64,000 nt of DNA, taken from positions 251,102-315,101 of the forward strand of contig NW_019775418.1 in the NCBI RefSeq assembly GCF_001039355.2. Reading direction: 5' to 3'. This DNA comes from Lingula anatina. Its lineage: Eukaryota; Brachiopoda; Lingulata; Lingulida; Lingulidae. The notes beneath the pieces are model-generated. The model was not told the DNA's origin, did not search any database, and saw nothing but the letters and a program-made list of their open reading frames with translations. Each line of letters starts with the position of its first letter. Position 1 is the first letter of the stretch. Below are positions 12,880 through 25,725 of the stretch, piece after piece. Position numbers and translations under genes: made by a program.

Positions 12880-14895
12880 TGTGCTGGGTGGGACTGCAAT
12901 GTGTTAGTTGTGACTCCCATTGTGCCAGTTGTATGACTGCAATGTGATAGTTGTGACTCCCATTGCGTCAGTTGTTTGTATAAATGCAATGTGTTAGTTG
13001 TGACTTCCATTGTGTCAGTTGTATGACATGCAATGTGGCCACAACTCTCATTACACAGAGTTTAACAAGAAAGAGGAATTTGAGAATTGTCTCGTACAAT
13101 GCTTTCCTTGCACCAGGTGTTCATGAAGTTGACAGCATATGCTACCAAATATGTTCATTGTTATTGCAGTAAATGTGAGAGATGCTGTTGGAAGGCATTC
13201 ACGTTTGACCAGTTTCTTACATTTAAACTTTTGAAGATTTCATCTTTTCATTGACATATTTTGTTGATAAATTGATGGATAGTAAAGTGGATTATTACAG
13301 TATAATTATAGAGTAGCTATCATGCTCTTTTAGTGGTAGACTTAAGATATGTTCTTAATTTATAGTTAAATTGTTACATTGTTATGTATTTTAGTAAATA
13401 ACTGGTATACATGGTTTATCCAAAGATGACACTGCTGTTGTAGTGCTTTAATTGACCAAAACTAAGAAAGCTCAAACAATCTACCTAACTTCCAAGCTCT
13501 GTATAATCATCAACATAGTTTTAGAAAATAATATAATAGCTTTGGGTACAATCATGGGCAGCTTTAAATGCTACAATGTTAAACAGCTAATAAGTATATG
13601 TATCCAGTATAAGTGTTGATCCCTCCAAATGTTAAAAGAAACCTGGCAATGTTTTATTATTTATTTATTTTCTTAATAAAATTATATGTACCTGAACATT
13701 TGACAACTTTTGCCCATTGTAATTATATTGGAGGGATGTCATGCAGGTGTTATATCTATGGTGGAATATTTACAGAGTAAGTGGCAAAGTGCAATGAGGT
13801 ATAGTGTTATAATTTATAAAGTCTATGTATCTGATATTGGCAACATTTTGGTCATTGTTATATGTTAAACATGCTATCTGTTATGATTAGATTTTGTGCA
13901 AGTTTAATCTTTGCTAGGTGAATGGAGTGAGAAGCTTGGTACAAGTTAACATAATGCTGCAAATATCTTTTTATTTATCTGCTGAAAGGGGAAGATATTT
14001 TTGAATCATTACTTTTTGACAATTTATAAGTAGTTTGGTGAATAAAATGTATTAAATTTTGACAAAATATATGCTTAATATCTGTAATTTTCAGAGCAAA
14101 TGCTTAATATTTACGGTGTAAATTGTCCAAAACGGCTGACTATTCAGTTTAAGTCTTTATATTATTGTTGAAATTCTTTCATATGACTGTACAATAACTG
14201 TCCCATATTGCTTACCCAGCTCAGTCCATAAATGTGACAATATTTAAGCACGGTAACAGTGGTACATATGTATGTGTGCATACACTTTCCCACATGGTCA
14301 TACTGTACTAAATTATAATAAGAGTGTTATGCTGGATAATGTTGTTTTTCAGTTTTTGTATACTGGTCAGTTTAGGACAGTATGTTTATAATACAATATG
14401 TCTGGAAATTGATGTACAAGTCGATGGGTTGTTTTTGCGTTACATCATTTTTATCATGAAAAAAATGATAATAGTTACTAATCTTAACTGCTTACCTAAG
14501 ATTTAAATGGTTATTTTAAACCTTTTTTTCAGATTAAGATTACGCTTATAGCAGTAGATTTATTGTATTATAGTAATCAAAAAGAATATTTACTAGATGT
14601 TATTTTTGTAATTCACAGTTGATAAACCTTTTGCTATGGTTTCCTTACATCACTTTAGAATATTAAGAGTTCCACTTAGACAGCTGTGATATATGCTGCT
14701 GTTGTCATTGTTATTGGTTCGAAGTACATGGATACACAGGGGCATACCTTTTCTTTTGCAGTGTATAATTTTTCGTTTATCACAAATTTAATAAGGGTAT
14801 CTGTGAAGACAATTGTTTCAGAAAATGTAAAAAGAAATAAGGCTGGATATAGAATTACATCAATTTGAATTTTATTCATTGAACAAATAAAAAAT
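12880..14895 (+). other. CERK 3' UTR and downstream flank
   Basis: AT-rich, no coding exon seen. Several possible AATAAA poly(A) signals occur; the one near 14885 would give a UTR of about 2 kb. From about 14775 the sequence is shared with 17936 onward, so this flank was included in the Ly6 tandem duplication. Confidence 0.45.
12889..13045 (+). repeat. Minisatellite in CERK 3' UTR (~50-bp unit, 3 copies)
   Basis: The words 'gcaatgtg.tagttgtgac', 'cccattg.g.cagttgt' and 'atga' recur three to four times directly after the CERK stop codon. No open frame is sustained across the copies. Confidence 0.8.
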
Positions 14896-17800
14896 GTTAC
14901 ATGTTAAAATTCAATGACATTTTTTGCTTTTTGTCAACATTCTTTAACATTTATTGTGAGATCTGATTAAAACCAATTAAAATTAATAAGAACAAGATCA
15001 TTTTACTGTTTTAAGGTTAATTAAAAATGTTTTTTTTAGACAAGACTGTTTGAGCACAGGCCTAGAGCATCTTCATTTTCCCACTTAATGTGCCTCCATA
15101 TTTCAATCATTCAGATTAATATAAAGTTATGAAATAAATATTTGCACTGTTTTTTTTTTTTTTTTTTTTTTTTTTGAGACATGGTAGATACTACTTACAA
15201 ACCTCTTCTTTCTAAAATGTATATCAAACGTCGGCAGAAGATAACTGAACAAGATACTACTAAGACATATATATCTGTTTCCAGAACATCTTTCCTAATT
15301 GTTTATAATTTGGACAAATAAAACACTAAATACGTCATGGTTAAGAATCATTTAACGTTACCTTATAAACTGATAAAACAGAAGTGATTACAGCAACTAC
15401 AATTTAGCGCCCCCTTTCTGCTTGTTTCCATAAAACATCCAGTTAAATCTTCAAAACCCATTACAAAAACAAGGAAGTGAACACTACGTATGCAGTTAAA
15501 CTCATCCCGTAGTTCCACAAAGTCATTCTCCCATTTATGGTGACATCCTGACCGTTGCAGAGAGAGCTAGAATTACATGCGCACACTTCACCGACGATGT
15601 TTGTGATTCCCACGTGCGGATACGTCATCCCGGGAAAGTAAGTCGAATCCCACGTGTCGTTATCACTTGGGCTAAACTGGCGACAACTATCGTAGAAATC
15701 CGTATTGTTTGGTGCACAGGCTCGTGCAAACGTGTGGATGTTCATGCTGAAATTTCTCTAAAATTAGAGGTCAAAAGCTATGAGTTCATATGACTACATA
15801 ACAGCATTTCTATAAAATGAAGAGAATGGTGTTATTATCTCATTGATTTATGACTATTCAAAAGTGGTCGAAAAAAATATCAGGTTGAACTATTAATGTG
15901 ATACAGCACACCGGTATTCCTTCAATTATCAAGACTGCTCAGCACAGTAAAATGCTCTTTGTTGGATAATAACTTTTATGATCATCATCATCATTATCAA
16001 AATTGTCATTATACACTGATTAATTTAATCTTAAAGAAGATCTGAAAATTAAGCCAACTATTTGTGCGTTTAAAAGTATAAAGGTGAGATTCTATTGCCC
16101 TCTGAAACTCAGGGTGACCATTGTAAGGCCACATTCGCAACCAGTTGATACACGGACTCACAGATCCTCGGATCAAATATGGCTGACCCACATGAAAGTT
16201 AGTCTCATAATCCCCTAAAAAACAAATAGATTTCCCGCAAGCATTAAGCAGCAAGCTCCCAACTGGGTTGTCTATATTTGATCCGCAGATCTGTAAGTCG
16301 ATCTAAGTCTGCGGATGGCTAATGAACAACCTACCCCAAACCCTGGCAAAGGGAACTTCATGGTCAGGGTGACGTCACCACGGAGGCATATCCCCGAGTC
16401 ACAGGCGGTCTTTTTTTCAGGGACGTGCATAATCCGGTTAGCATCAAGGCAGGTCATGTCTTTGGGTATCGCTGAGCTTCCAATAAAATTACTGAAGGTT
16501 GCGTCGTCAGATGCTACTTTGGTGTAGGTACAGTCGAAGCACTCCATACCTGGTGGCGGCAAAATGAAAAGACGTAAGTCTCTCATGAAAAATGTTCTGC
16601 CTTAGCAAACAATGCCTTTACGTACTCAGTTAAATCTAACTTACCTTGCACTGTACCTTTAAACGGGCGTTGGAATACCAGTTTTTAAAAACCTTTATAA
16701 CAAATCTAACAATTCACATTACCTATAAATAGTAAGATCATTCACATTATGTTCCGTCACACCCCACCTCTTAGGACATAGGATAGCAAAGTACGATGTT
16801 TTTGACGCGAACAGTCATGGTCGCATTGAAGATTGACAATGACATACTGTATATCGTACAATTACATGTAAAACCATGACATTGTTGGTATTTGTGTAGC
16901 CCAAGTGTATCGTTATGGGGAAGCTTAAATATTCAAACTTACTATCTCAACAAATGATACCCACCAGCCGATTCGTCTGGTAACATTAGAATCAGAACAG
17001 CAGATGTTATGATTTGTAGTAACAAAGTGAGTGCACTGCCAATGTCGCTGGAGTTGGCTTTTCTGTAGTTCTCCATCTCTCCTTGCTGTGGCAAATATAT
17101 GTTTGGATAACGACAAATGAAATCTTCCTATATATCTTGCCTTGTCATTTTATTTTAAGACTTATCGGGACTTAAAACACCCAAGTATTTATATGTAAAT
17201 CAGAGTGAAATGACGAAGTTCCAGATTGTCCTGGCAGACGAATTTCGGTCAAAACGAGACTCTCAGTACCCAAAGTTGGCTGTCGCATTGTCGCGTTATA
17301 GCTACATTCCCAACAAAGCATAGTAGGTACAGGGTGTGCATGGTTGGCCTGGTTGGGTCGATCGTGGTTAAGGTTGTTTTTTCATAAACCACAGGAACAC
17401 AGGAAGCAAGGGAAGCAAGCACAGGAAGCTGGGAAAGGGGGGGGGGGGGCAAAACCATAATCCACTCACCCACGACTTGGGGGGAGGGGTCTGGCGACCA
17501 AGCCCCACTACTATAGAAATATCTGGTGTGGTGGTTTTCTACTAATAGCCTAGTGCCTAAAGATGGGATTATTTTCTTGGAGAGATCTGGAACCTGTAGC
17601 ACTGCATTGCGCTTTTGATAAAGTATGTGATTCAGCTGCTGAATAACATAAGTTGAGAAATGATATAAATTCTGTAAACCTACGATAACCTTAACAATGA
17701 AGAAAATTATATATACGTAAATGTAAATTATTATACGTCATGACAGGCTGGTCTCCTCGACATGCTATAAAATACTGAAAAAATACCAAAACTCAACAAT

Positions 17801-17935
17801 TTGCATCCACTGATGTTTATAGTCTTAATCTTTCTTCATTTGGGGGCTTTTGGCCACCATTTTTATTTCTATCTTTTCACAATATCTACCCAGATTAATG
17901 TTAAAGTAAAACGAACCCCAATTAACATGGTATTT
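14775..17935. repeat. Tandem segmental duplication unit carrying Ly6 gene 1
   Basis: The words starting 'ttatcacaaatttaataagg' near 14777 reappear at 17941, and homology then runs through the 3' flank, the Ly6 exons and introns of unit 2. The unit is about 3.2 kb. Its right end (17874-17935) carries one copy of the 60-base repeat listed at 25003. Confidence 0.75.
15461..17076 (-). CDS. Ly6/three-finger GPI-anchored protein, unit 1
   Basis: Three exons: 16965-17076, 16335-16549 and 15461-15757 (phases 1, 0), 207 aa. Exon 1 encodes MENYRKANSSDIGSALTLLL and a hydrophobic stretch ending MLPDESAG, a signal peptide. The mature part opens with ECFDC and has ten cysteines in Ly6/uPAR spacing (C..C, MTC, TAC, GIC, RAC, DSC, VCAC, LCN), ending with the family's CN signature in CACNSSSLCNGQ. 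A C-terminal hydrophobic tail (SLTAYVVFTSLFL) after a small-residue region suggests GPI attachment. Sequons include NFS at the exon 2/3 junction, NNT, NDT and NSS. The expected product is an extracellular, lipid-raft-bound protein; its ligand is unknown. It resembles invertebrate quiver/sleepless-type Ly6 proteins in architecture, but no named orthologue is recognised. Two further units follow at 18480 and 22414. Confidence 0.85.
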
Positions 17936-18479
17936 TTTTTTTATCACAAATTTAATAAGGGCATCTGTGAAGACAATTGTTTCAGAAAATGTAAGAAATA
18001 AGGCTGGATATAGAATTACATTGATTTAAGCTTTATTCATTGAACAAATAAAAAAATGTTACATGTTGAAATTCAGTGGCATTTATTGCCTTTTGTCAAC
18101 ATTCTTTAACATTTATTATGAGATTGGACTATAATCAATTAAAAATAAATGAGAACAAGGTCATTTTACTGTTTAAACATTTGCACCGTTTCTTGAGACA
18201 TTGTAGATACCACTTATAAATCTGTTCTTGCTAAAATGTATATCAAACGTCGGCAGAAGATAGCTGAACAAGATACTAATAAGACATATGCATCTGTTTC
18301 CAGAACATCTTTCCTCATTGTTTATAATTTGGACAAATAAAACACTAAATACGTCATGGTTAAGAATTATTAAACGTTACGTTATAAACTGATAAAGCAG
18401 AAGTGATTACAGCAACTACAATTAAGCGCCCCCTTTCTGCCTGTTCCCATAAAACATCCAGTTAAATCTTCAAAACCCA

Positions 18480-20068
18480 TTACAAAAACAAGGAAGTGAA
18501 CACTACGTATGCAGTTAAACTCATCCCGTAGTTCCACAAAGTCATTCTCCCATTTACAGTGACATCCTGACCGTTGCAGAGAGAGCTAGAATTACATGCG
18601 CACACTTCACCAACGATGTTTGTGATTCCCACGTGCGGATACGTCATCCCGGGAAAGTAGGACGAATCCCACGTGTCGTTATCACTTGGGCTTAACTGGC
18701 GACACCTGTCGTAGAAATCCGTATTGTTTGGTGCACAGGCTCGTGCAAAGGTGCGGACGTTCATGCTGAAATTTCTCTAAAATTAGGGTTAATAACTATG
18801 AGTTCATATGACTACATAACAGTCTATGAAACTACATAACTTTCTATGAAATGAAAATAGAATGGTGTTATTGTTTATTGATCTATGACCAAAGTGGTCG
18901 AAAAAATATCAGGTTGAACTATTAAATATTATTATATATATATATACTGAACCCTTTTCAATTGTAACATTACATACTGTTTCACTACTGCTCACCCTGC
19001 TTTTAAAACTATAAAGGTGAGATTCTATTGCCCTCTGAAACTCTGGGCGAGTACTGTAAGGCCACATTCACAACCAGTTGATACGCGGACTCACAGATCC
19101 ACGGACCAAATATGTCCGACCCACATGGAAGTTTGTCGCATAATCCCTTAAAAAACTAACAGATTTCCCGTACGGGATACGCAGCAAGCTTCTGATCGGG
19201 TCGTCCATATTTGATCCGCAGATCTGTTAGTCCACGGATCAATTTTGGTTCTAAATGCGGCCTATGCGAATGCCTAATGAACAACCTACCCCAAACCCGG
19301 GCAAAGGGAACTCCATGGTCAGGCTGACGTCACCACGGAGGCATATCCCCGAGTGACAGGCGGTCTTTTTTTCAGGGTCGTTCCTGATCCGGTGAATATC
19401 AAGGCAGGTCATGTCTTTGGGTAGCACCGTGGTTCCCAGAACCTTACTAAAGGATGCGTCGTCAGATGATACTTTGGTGGAGGTACAGTCGAAGCACTCC
19501 ATACCTGGTGACGGCAAAATGAAAAGACGCTAGTCTCTCATGAAAAATGTTCTGCCTAAGCAAACAATGCCTTTACGTACCCAGCTAAATATGTAAATGA
19601 CGACAATATGATAGCAAAGTACGATGTTTTTGACGTATTGAAGATTGACAATGAAATATATCGTAGAATTACATGTAAAACCATGACATCGTTGGTATTT
19701 GTGTAGCATAAGTGTATCGTTGTTGTAATATGTGCCTGAAACTTGGTGTGGCGCTTCTTGATCACGTGGGTTTGGAGAGCGGGAATCAGTAGTGTGGGAT
19801 GCGCCTTGTTAGGTGACACGATGCATCGTTTCTTCCAAAATAATTCCATATGCATCTGTTGATTTTATTCGTCATTTATGAAATCACATTGCATCACAAC
19901 ATCGTTATGGGGCGGCTTAAATATTCAAACTTACTATCTCAACAAATGATACCCACCAGATGATTCGTCTGGCAACATTAGAATCAGAACAGCAGATGTT
20001 ATGATTTGTAGCAACAAAGTGAGTGCACTGTCAGTGTCGCTGGAGTTGGCTTTTCTGTAGTTCTCCAT
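18480..20068 (-). CDS. Ly6/three-finger GPI-anchored protein, unit 2
   Basis: Exons 19957-20068, 19290-19504 and 18480-18776, each exactly the length of its unit 1 counterpart (112, 215, 297), give 207 aa with consistent phases. All ten cysteines, the signal peptide (ending DESSG) and the hydrophobic tail are kept. Compared with unit 1, change is concentrated in the first loop (FSKVLGTTVLP against FSNFIGSSAIP; IHRIRNDPEKK against ANRIMHVPEKK) while the CACNSSSLCN end is constant. This fits paralogues diverging in the binding fingers. The exon 3 protein (94 residues from its internal Met) is identical to that of unit 3. Confidence 0.85.
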
Positions 20069-20485
20069 TTCTCCTTGCTGTGGCAAATATATGTTTGGAT
20101 AACGACAAATGAAGTCTTCCTATATATCTTGCCTTGTCATTTTTTATAAGATTTATCGGGAGTTAAAAAAAAAAAAACAATTATTTATATGTAAATCAAA
20201 GTGAAATGACGAAGTTCCAGATTGTCCTGGCAGACGAATTTCGGTCAAAACGAGACTCTCAGTACCCAAAGTTGGCTGTCGCATTGCTGCCTTATAGCTC
20301 CATTCCCAACAAAGGCATAGTCTACAGGTAGGGCCTACAGGGTGTGGATGGTTAGTTCGATCGTGGGTTAAGGTTGTTTTTTCAATAACCACAGGAACAC
20401 AGAAAGCAAGGGAAGCAAGCACAGGAAGAAAGGGGGGTAGGGGGCAAAACCACATCCCACCCAAGCCCGGGGAGGGGGCTGGCGA

Positions 20486-21060
20486 CCTATTTTTACATTT
20501 TTAAGTATTATATAAATATTATTGACTAACGTTCAAAAGTTTCCAGGGAAACATTTTCCACGTGTTCAAAGGTCGTTTTTATATCATTACCATAATGTAT
20601 TTGTTAGATATAAAATGCTTTCAAAGCGATATTACAATGTTATTCAAGAACGTTATAAAAATATTTGAAAAATCCCTAAAATAATCATGTTTTATAGAAA
20701 CGTTTTTTTAATCTTCTCTTCAGCGTTTTTTTAACGTTATCAAAACGTAACTTTTGTTAGTTATAAAAACATTTTCAACACCTTATTATAATGTTATTCC
20801 AGAACCCTTTAAAATATTTTTAAAAACTACAAGATAACGGTATTTTAACGTTTTAAAGGAACGTTCTTTTATCTTTTCAACAACGTTATTAGAACGTTAC
20901 CTTAACCTTTTCTTGCAGCTGGGACATTCTTTTTGTTGCACAAATACACATAAGGTTAGCATAACTTAATCATAATGTAATTTTGTACCATAACCATAAT
21001 GAAACTAATTGATAACCTCATGAAAATGTTTTGTTAGCTGGGTTAGGCATACTTCAGACA
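20486..21060. repeat. AACGTT-rich interspersed repeat, copy 1
   Basis: The palindromic hexamer AACGTT recurs about every 50-100 bases ('gactaacgttcaaaag', 'agaacgttataaaa', 'tttaacgttatcaaaacg', 'caacgttattagaacgttac'), followed by 'cagctgggacattc' and 'gttagctgggttaggc'. A second copy is at 25726-26249. No ORF. A non-autonomous element is likely, of a family I cannot name. Confidence 0.7.
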
Positions 21061-21766
21061 AACTATTATATAAATTGATTTATCGTCTTTGACATGGGCG
21101 TAACTAGGCATACGCACGGATGCACTGTGCGTACAATTTTTTGAGCCAATCATGATATTATTCTCTATAAATTTAGTGTATTTTTCACGAAAAATAATCG
21201 AAAATCCTCTTCGATTGCAGGTTAGAGTCACCTGAATGTACAAAGCTTCTGTATGAATCGTATAAGCACCATTGTTCTGACGCCCCCCGTCTCGTTTGCT
21301 TTCACAGAACTGAGGTAAATAAACAATACTAGCTACCTCCAGAAGTCCTATCTTAATCGTCCATCTAGCTGGAACTTCCTTTGCCTCTTAATTGGAGGTT
21401 TGAATGCCCTTCAACTCTCAGGTAGCCTTTGTCTTAAGTGTCGAATGCACACTCGCTGGCGAGATTTATCTCAGATAAAAATCTACCTGTGTTATTTTCA
21501 AAGAGCAGTTCCAGCAGACCTGGGGACACTAGATAAAATCTGGACAACGGGCTTTATAAGGAGCCAGAGAAACAAAAAAATATTTCCTGCAAAGCTCTAA
21601 AGAATTTTGACACGGACTTGACCCAGCTTAACCCTCTAAACTAACAGGATGATATGGGCAATTTTCACAAACAAACAGAGCTTTATCCTGTAATATAATT
21701 GTTTGATTTTGGATGATACCATATATAAGTTCAACTTTTAGAAGATTCATCATTAAGCTGACCATG
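21061..21766. other. Intergenic, no feature seen
   Basis: No exon, RNA gene or repeat recognised apart from homology of the first 60 bases to the stretch after 26760. Short open frames here have no family resemblance. Confidence 0.4.
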
Positions 21767-22209
21767 CAGGGCCGTAGCCTGAGCAAAATGCCAGGGGAGG
21801 GGGGGGGGCAGTAAGCGGACACGAGGGGGAGAAGCCCCCGAGGGGGGAAGGGGTGCCTCCCTCCCACGGTGTGGAAAATTTTCAAAAACTTAATGTATAA
21901 TACTGCATTCTGGTGCATTTTAAATGTTATTTATTGGTCAATCGGTCAATCAGAATTCAGAAATTGTGGGTTCATTTTGCCATAAGTACAGTCATTTTTT
22001 CAACACAACACGGAGGATGAGCTTTTTGGCATTAACTGAGTTGGCTAAAAACAGTACACCTTTGTAAACAGATTGTTGAATGATTGTCTAGTGGCCATGA
22101 GTGCCTTTTCTCACAGAATTAATACCAACTTTGCAATTATTTTTTTTTACCTTTGCGATCATTTTTTTGCACCCCAATTTCCAGGGGGGGGGGGCAGCTG
22201 CCCCCCCCT
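21767..22209 (+). mobile_element. GGGCCGTAGCC-ended non-autonomous element, copy 1, cut by N
   Basis: It begins CAGGGCCGTAGCCTGAGCAA and runs through G-rich, AT-rich and then C-rich tracts to 'cagctgccccccc', where the N at 22210 removes the far end. A second copy in opposite orientation (26251-26754) shows both ends. There is no coding capacity. Confidence 0.75.
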
Positions 22210-22413
22210 NTAGGACATATGCATCTGTTTCCAGAACATCTTTCCTCATTGTTTATAATTTGGACAAATAAAACACTAAATACGTCATGGTTAAGAATCA
22301 TTAAACGTTACGTTATAAACTGATAAAGCAGAAGTGATTACAGCAACTACAATTAAGCGCCCCCTTTCAATTAAGCGTTTCCATAAAACATCCAGTTAAA
22401 TCTTCAAAACCCA

Positions 22414-23032
22414 TTACAAAAACAAGGAAGTGAACACTACGTATGCAGTTAAACTCATCCCGTAGTTCCACAAAGTCATTCTCCCATTTACGGTGACATC
22501 CTGACCGTTGCAGAGAGAGCTAGAATTACATGCGCACACTTCACCAACGATGTTTGTGATTCCCACGTGCGGATACGTCATCCCGGGAAAGTAGGACGAA
22601 TCCCACGTGTCGTTATCACTTGGGCTTAACTGGCGACACCTGTCGTAGAAATCCGTATTGTTTGGTGCACAGGCTCGTGCAAAGGTGCGGACGTTCATGC
22701 TGAAATTTCTCTAAAATTAGAGGTTAAAAACTATGAGTTCACATGGCTACATAACAGTCTATGAAACTACATAACTTTCTATGAAATGAAAATAGAATGG
22801 TGTTATTGTTTATTGATCTATGACCAAAGTGGTCGAAAAAATATCAGGTTGAACTATTAAATTTTCTCATAAAATTTAGCACACTGATATTCCTTTAATA
22901 ATCAAGGCTGCTCAGCAACAGTAAAATGGCATTCGATGGATAATAACTTTTATTATTAACATCATCATCATTATCGATTTTGTCATTATACACTGCTTAA
23001 TTTAATTTGAATGAAGACCTAAAAATAAACAC

Positions 23033-23092
<60 letters not shown>

Positions 23093-24215
23093 TGAACCCT
23101 TTTCAATTGTAACATTACATACTGTTTCACTACTGCTCACCCTGCTTTTAAAACTATAAAGGTGAGATTTTATTGCCCTCTGAAACTCTGGGCGAATACT
23201 GTAAGGCCACATTCACAACCAGTTGATACGCGAACTCACAGATCCACGGACCAAATATGTCCGACCCACATGGAAGTTTGTCGCATAATCCCTTAAAAAA
23301 CTAACAGATTTCCCGTACGGGATACGCAGCAAGCTTCTGATCGGGTCGTCCATATTTGATCCGCAGATCTGTTAGTCCACGGATCAATTTTGGTTGTAAA
23401 TGCGGCCTTTGCGAATGCCTAATGAACAACCTACCCCAAACCCGGGCAAAGGGAACTCCATGGTCAGGCTGACGTCACCACGGAGGCATATCCCCGAGTG
23501 ACAGGCGGTCTTTTTTTCAGGGTCGTTCCTGATCCGGTGAATATCAAGGCAGGTCATGTCTTTGGGTAGCACCGTGGTTCCCAGAACCTTACTAAAGGAT
23601 GCGTCGTCAGATGATACTTTGGTGGAGGTACAGTCGAAGCACTCTATACCTGGTGACGGCAAAATGAAAAGACGCTAGTCTCTCATGAAAAATGTTCTGC
23701 CTAAGCAAACAATGCCTTTACGTACCCTGCTAAATATGTAAATGACGACGATATGATAGCAAAGTACGATGTTTTTGACGTATTAAAGATTGACAATGAC
23801 ATACATCGTAGAATTACATGTAAAACCATGACTTCGTTGGTATTTGTGTAGCATAAGTGTATCGTTGTTGTAATATGTGCCTGAAACTTGGTGTGGCGCT
23901 TCTTGATCACGCAGGTTTGGAGAGCGGGAATCAGTAGTGTGGGATGCGCCTTGTTAGGTGACACGATGCATCGTTTCTTCCAAAATAATTCCATATGCAT
24001 CTGTTGATTTTATTCGTCATTTATGAAATCACATTGCATCACAACATCGTTATGGGGCGGCTAAAATATATTCACACTTACTATCTCAACAAATGATACC
24101 CACCAGCCGATTCGTCTGGTAACATTAGAATCAGAACAGCAGATGTTATGATTTGTAGTAACAAAGTGAGTGCACTGCCAGTGTCGCTGGAGTTGGCTTT
24201 TCTGTAGTTCTCCAT
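22414..24215 (-). CDS. Ly6/three-finger GPI-anchored protein, unit 3 (possibly allele of unit 2)
   Basis: Exons 24104-24215, 23435-23649 and 22414-22710, with the same exon lengths and phases as units 1 and 2; 207 aa. It differs from unit 2 by a handful of residues (signal peptide ending DESAG; GIECFDC instead of GMECFDC), and the exon 3 product is identical. The unit begins just after the N at 22210, and its left flank repeats the sequence found at about 18283, so it is likely the second haplotype of unit 2 placed in tandem. Against that, its right flank (24741 on) resembles unit 1's right flank (17641 on), which unit 2 lacks. The case is not closed. Confidence 0.75.
23033..23092. repeat. 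(TA)n microsatellite in Ly6 unit 3 intron
   Basis: About 60 bases of alternating TA; the matching place in unit 2 (near 18930-18950) has a short run only. Confidence 0.9.
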
Positions 24216-25002
24216 CTCTCCTTGCTGTGGCAAATATATTTTTGGATAACGACAAATGAAGTCTTCCTATATATCTTGCCTTGTCATTTTATTTTAAGAC
24301 TTGTCGGGAGTTAAAACAAACAAGTATTTATATGTAAGTCAAAGTGAAATGACGAAGTTCCAGATTGTCCTGGCAGACGAATTTCGGTCAAAACGAGACT
24401 CTCAGTACCCAAAGTTGGCTGTCGCATTGTTATAGCTCCATTCACTGATTCACAACAAAGGCATAGTCTACAGGTAGGGCCTACAGGCAGGGTGTGGATG
24501 GTTGGTTCGATCGAGGGTTAAGGTTGTTTTTTCAATAACCACAGGAACACCGAAAGCAAAGGAAACAAGCACAGGAAGCAAGGGGGGTAGGGGGCAAAAC
24601 CACATCCCAGCCGCGCCCCACTACTATAGAAATGTCCGGTGTAGTGGTGTAGTAGTGCCTAGAGATGGGATTTTTTTCTTAGAGAGATCCGGAAGCTGTA
24701 GCACTGCATTGCGCTTTTGATGAAGAAATTCTGAATGTTATTCAGCTGCTGAATAACAAAAGTTGAGAAATGATATAAAATTCAGTAAACGTACGATAAC
24801 CTCAAAAATGAAAAAATATACACGGTGGCTGGTTGTCATGGCAACTGGTCTCATCAGCATTCTATGAAATACGCAACTACTACTTAATTTTTAAATTAAA
24901 TTTGTAAAATACCAAAACTTAACAATTTGCATCCACCGAAGTTAAATTTGTCTTAATCTTTCTTCATTTGGAGGTTTTTGCCAAAATTTTTATTCTTCAT
25001 TT

Positions 25003-25200
25003 CACAATATCTACACAGATTTATATTAAAGTAAATCGAAACCCCATTCAACATGATATTTTTACAATATCTACACAGATTAAAATTGAAGTAAAACGAA
25101 CCCCCAATGTACATGATATTTTTACAATATCTTTCCAGATTGAAATTAAAATAAAACGGACCCCAATAAACATGAAAGTTTTACAATATTTCCCGGGATA
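25003..25200. repeat. 60-bp tandem repeat, 3+ copies
   Basis: Unit 'tttacaatatctacacagat' plus 'taaaattgaagtaaaacgaa' plus 'cccccaatgtacatgatatt', repeated with exact 60-base spacing. Single or diverged copies lie at 17874-17935 and 27105-27370, so the repeat borders the Ly6 duplication units. Confidence 0.85.
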
Positions 25201-25725
25201 GCTACACTAAAACATCTCCAACAAATAACTAAAGTAAAACAAAAAAGAATCCACATAAAATTTTACAGACTTTTTGTGTCGGTGTACCTGTAAACCGCAC
25301 AATTAAGATGCAGCAATAGTAGGATTATATGCACCAAATATTCTGAAAAAACAGACGTCACAACTCTTTCAAAGGAACTTGGTCAGTGGATAATTAACTT
25401 AAAGTCCGTTTTTCTTTTATTTTAGGCGTAAATAAATACAATAATATTCTTTGTATCTTTGGCGAAAAAACATAAACAATTTTAAGACAAAAAATGCACT
25501 ACACACACCCATACACACACGTTGATTTGTTTGATATTTCCAACAAAATGATTTTTTTTTTAATTTGCCTAAAAGCACTTTTGGAAAATTAATGTACCAG
25601 CCCAATAATTTGTAAATTTCATCAAAGTAAATAGAAGGTGCTGGCAACGTTTCTAAGATCAATGATAATAATTGAGAAATTTATAGTATTTTCAAATATA
25701 CCAAAACGCTGGATATCTAGGGGCA
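25201..25725. other. Intergenic, no feature seen
   Basis: AT-rich sequence with no convincing exon or repeat family. Confidence 0.35.

Noticed and set aside
22997-23212. 71-residue frame with a run of IY repeats
   Set aside because: It is a translated TA microsatellite inside a Ly6 intron.
25003-25200. CRISPR-like array (regular 60-bp repeats)
   Set aside because: Repeats are contiguous with no unique spacers, and the genome is eukaryotic.
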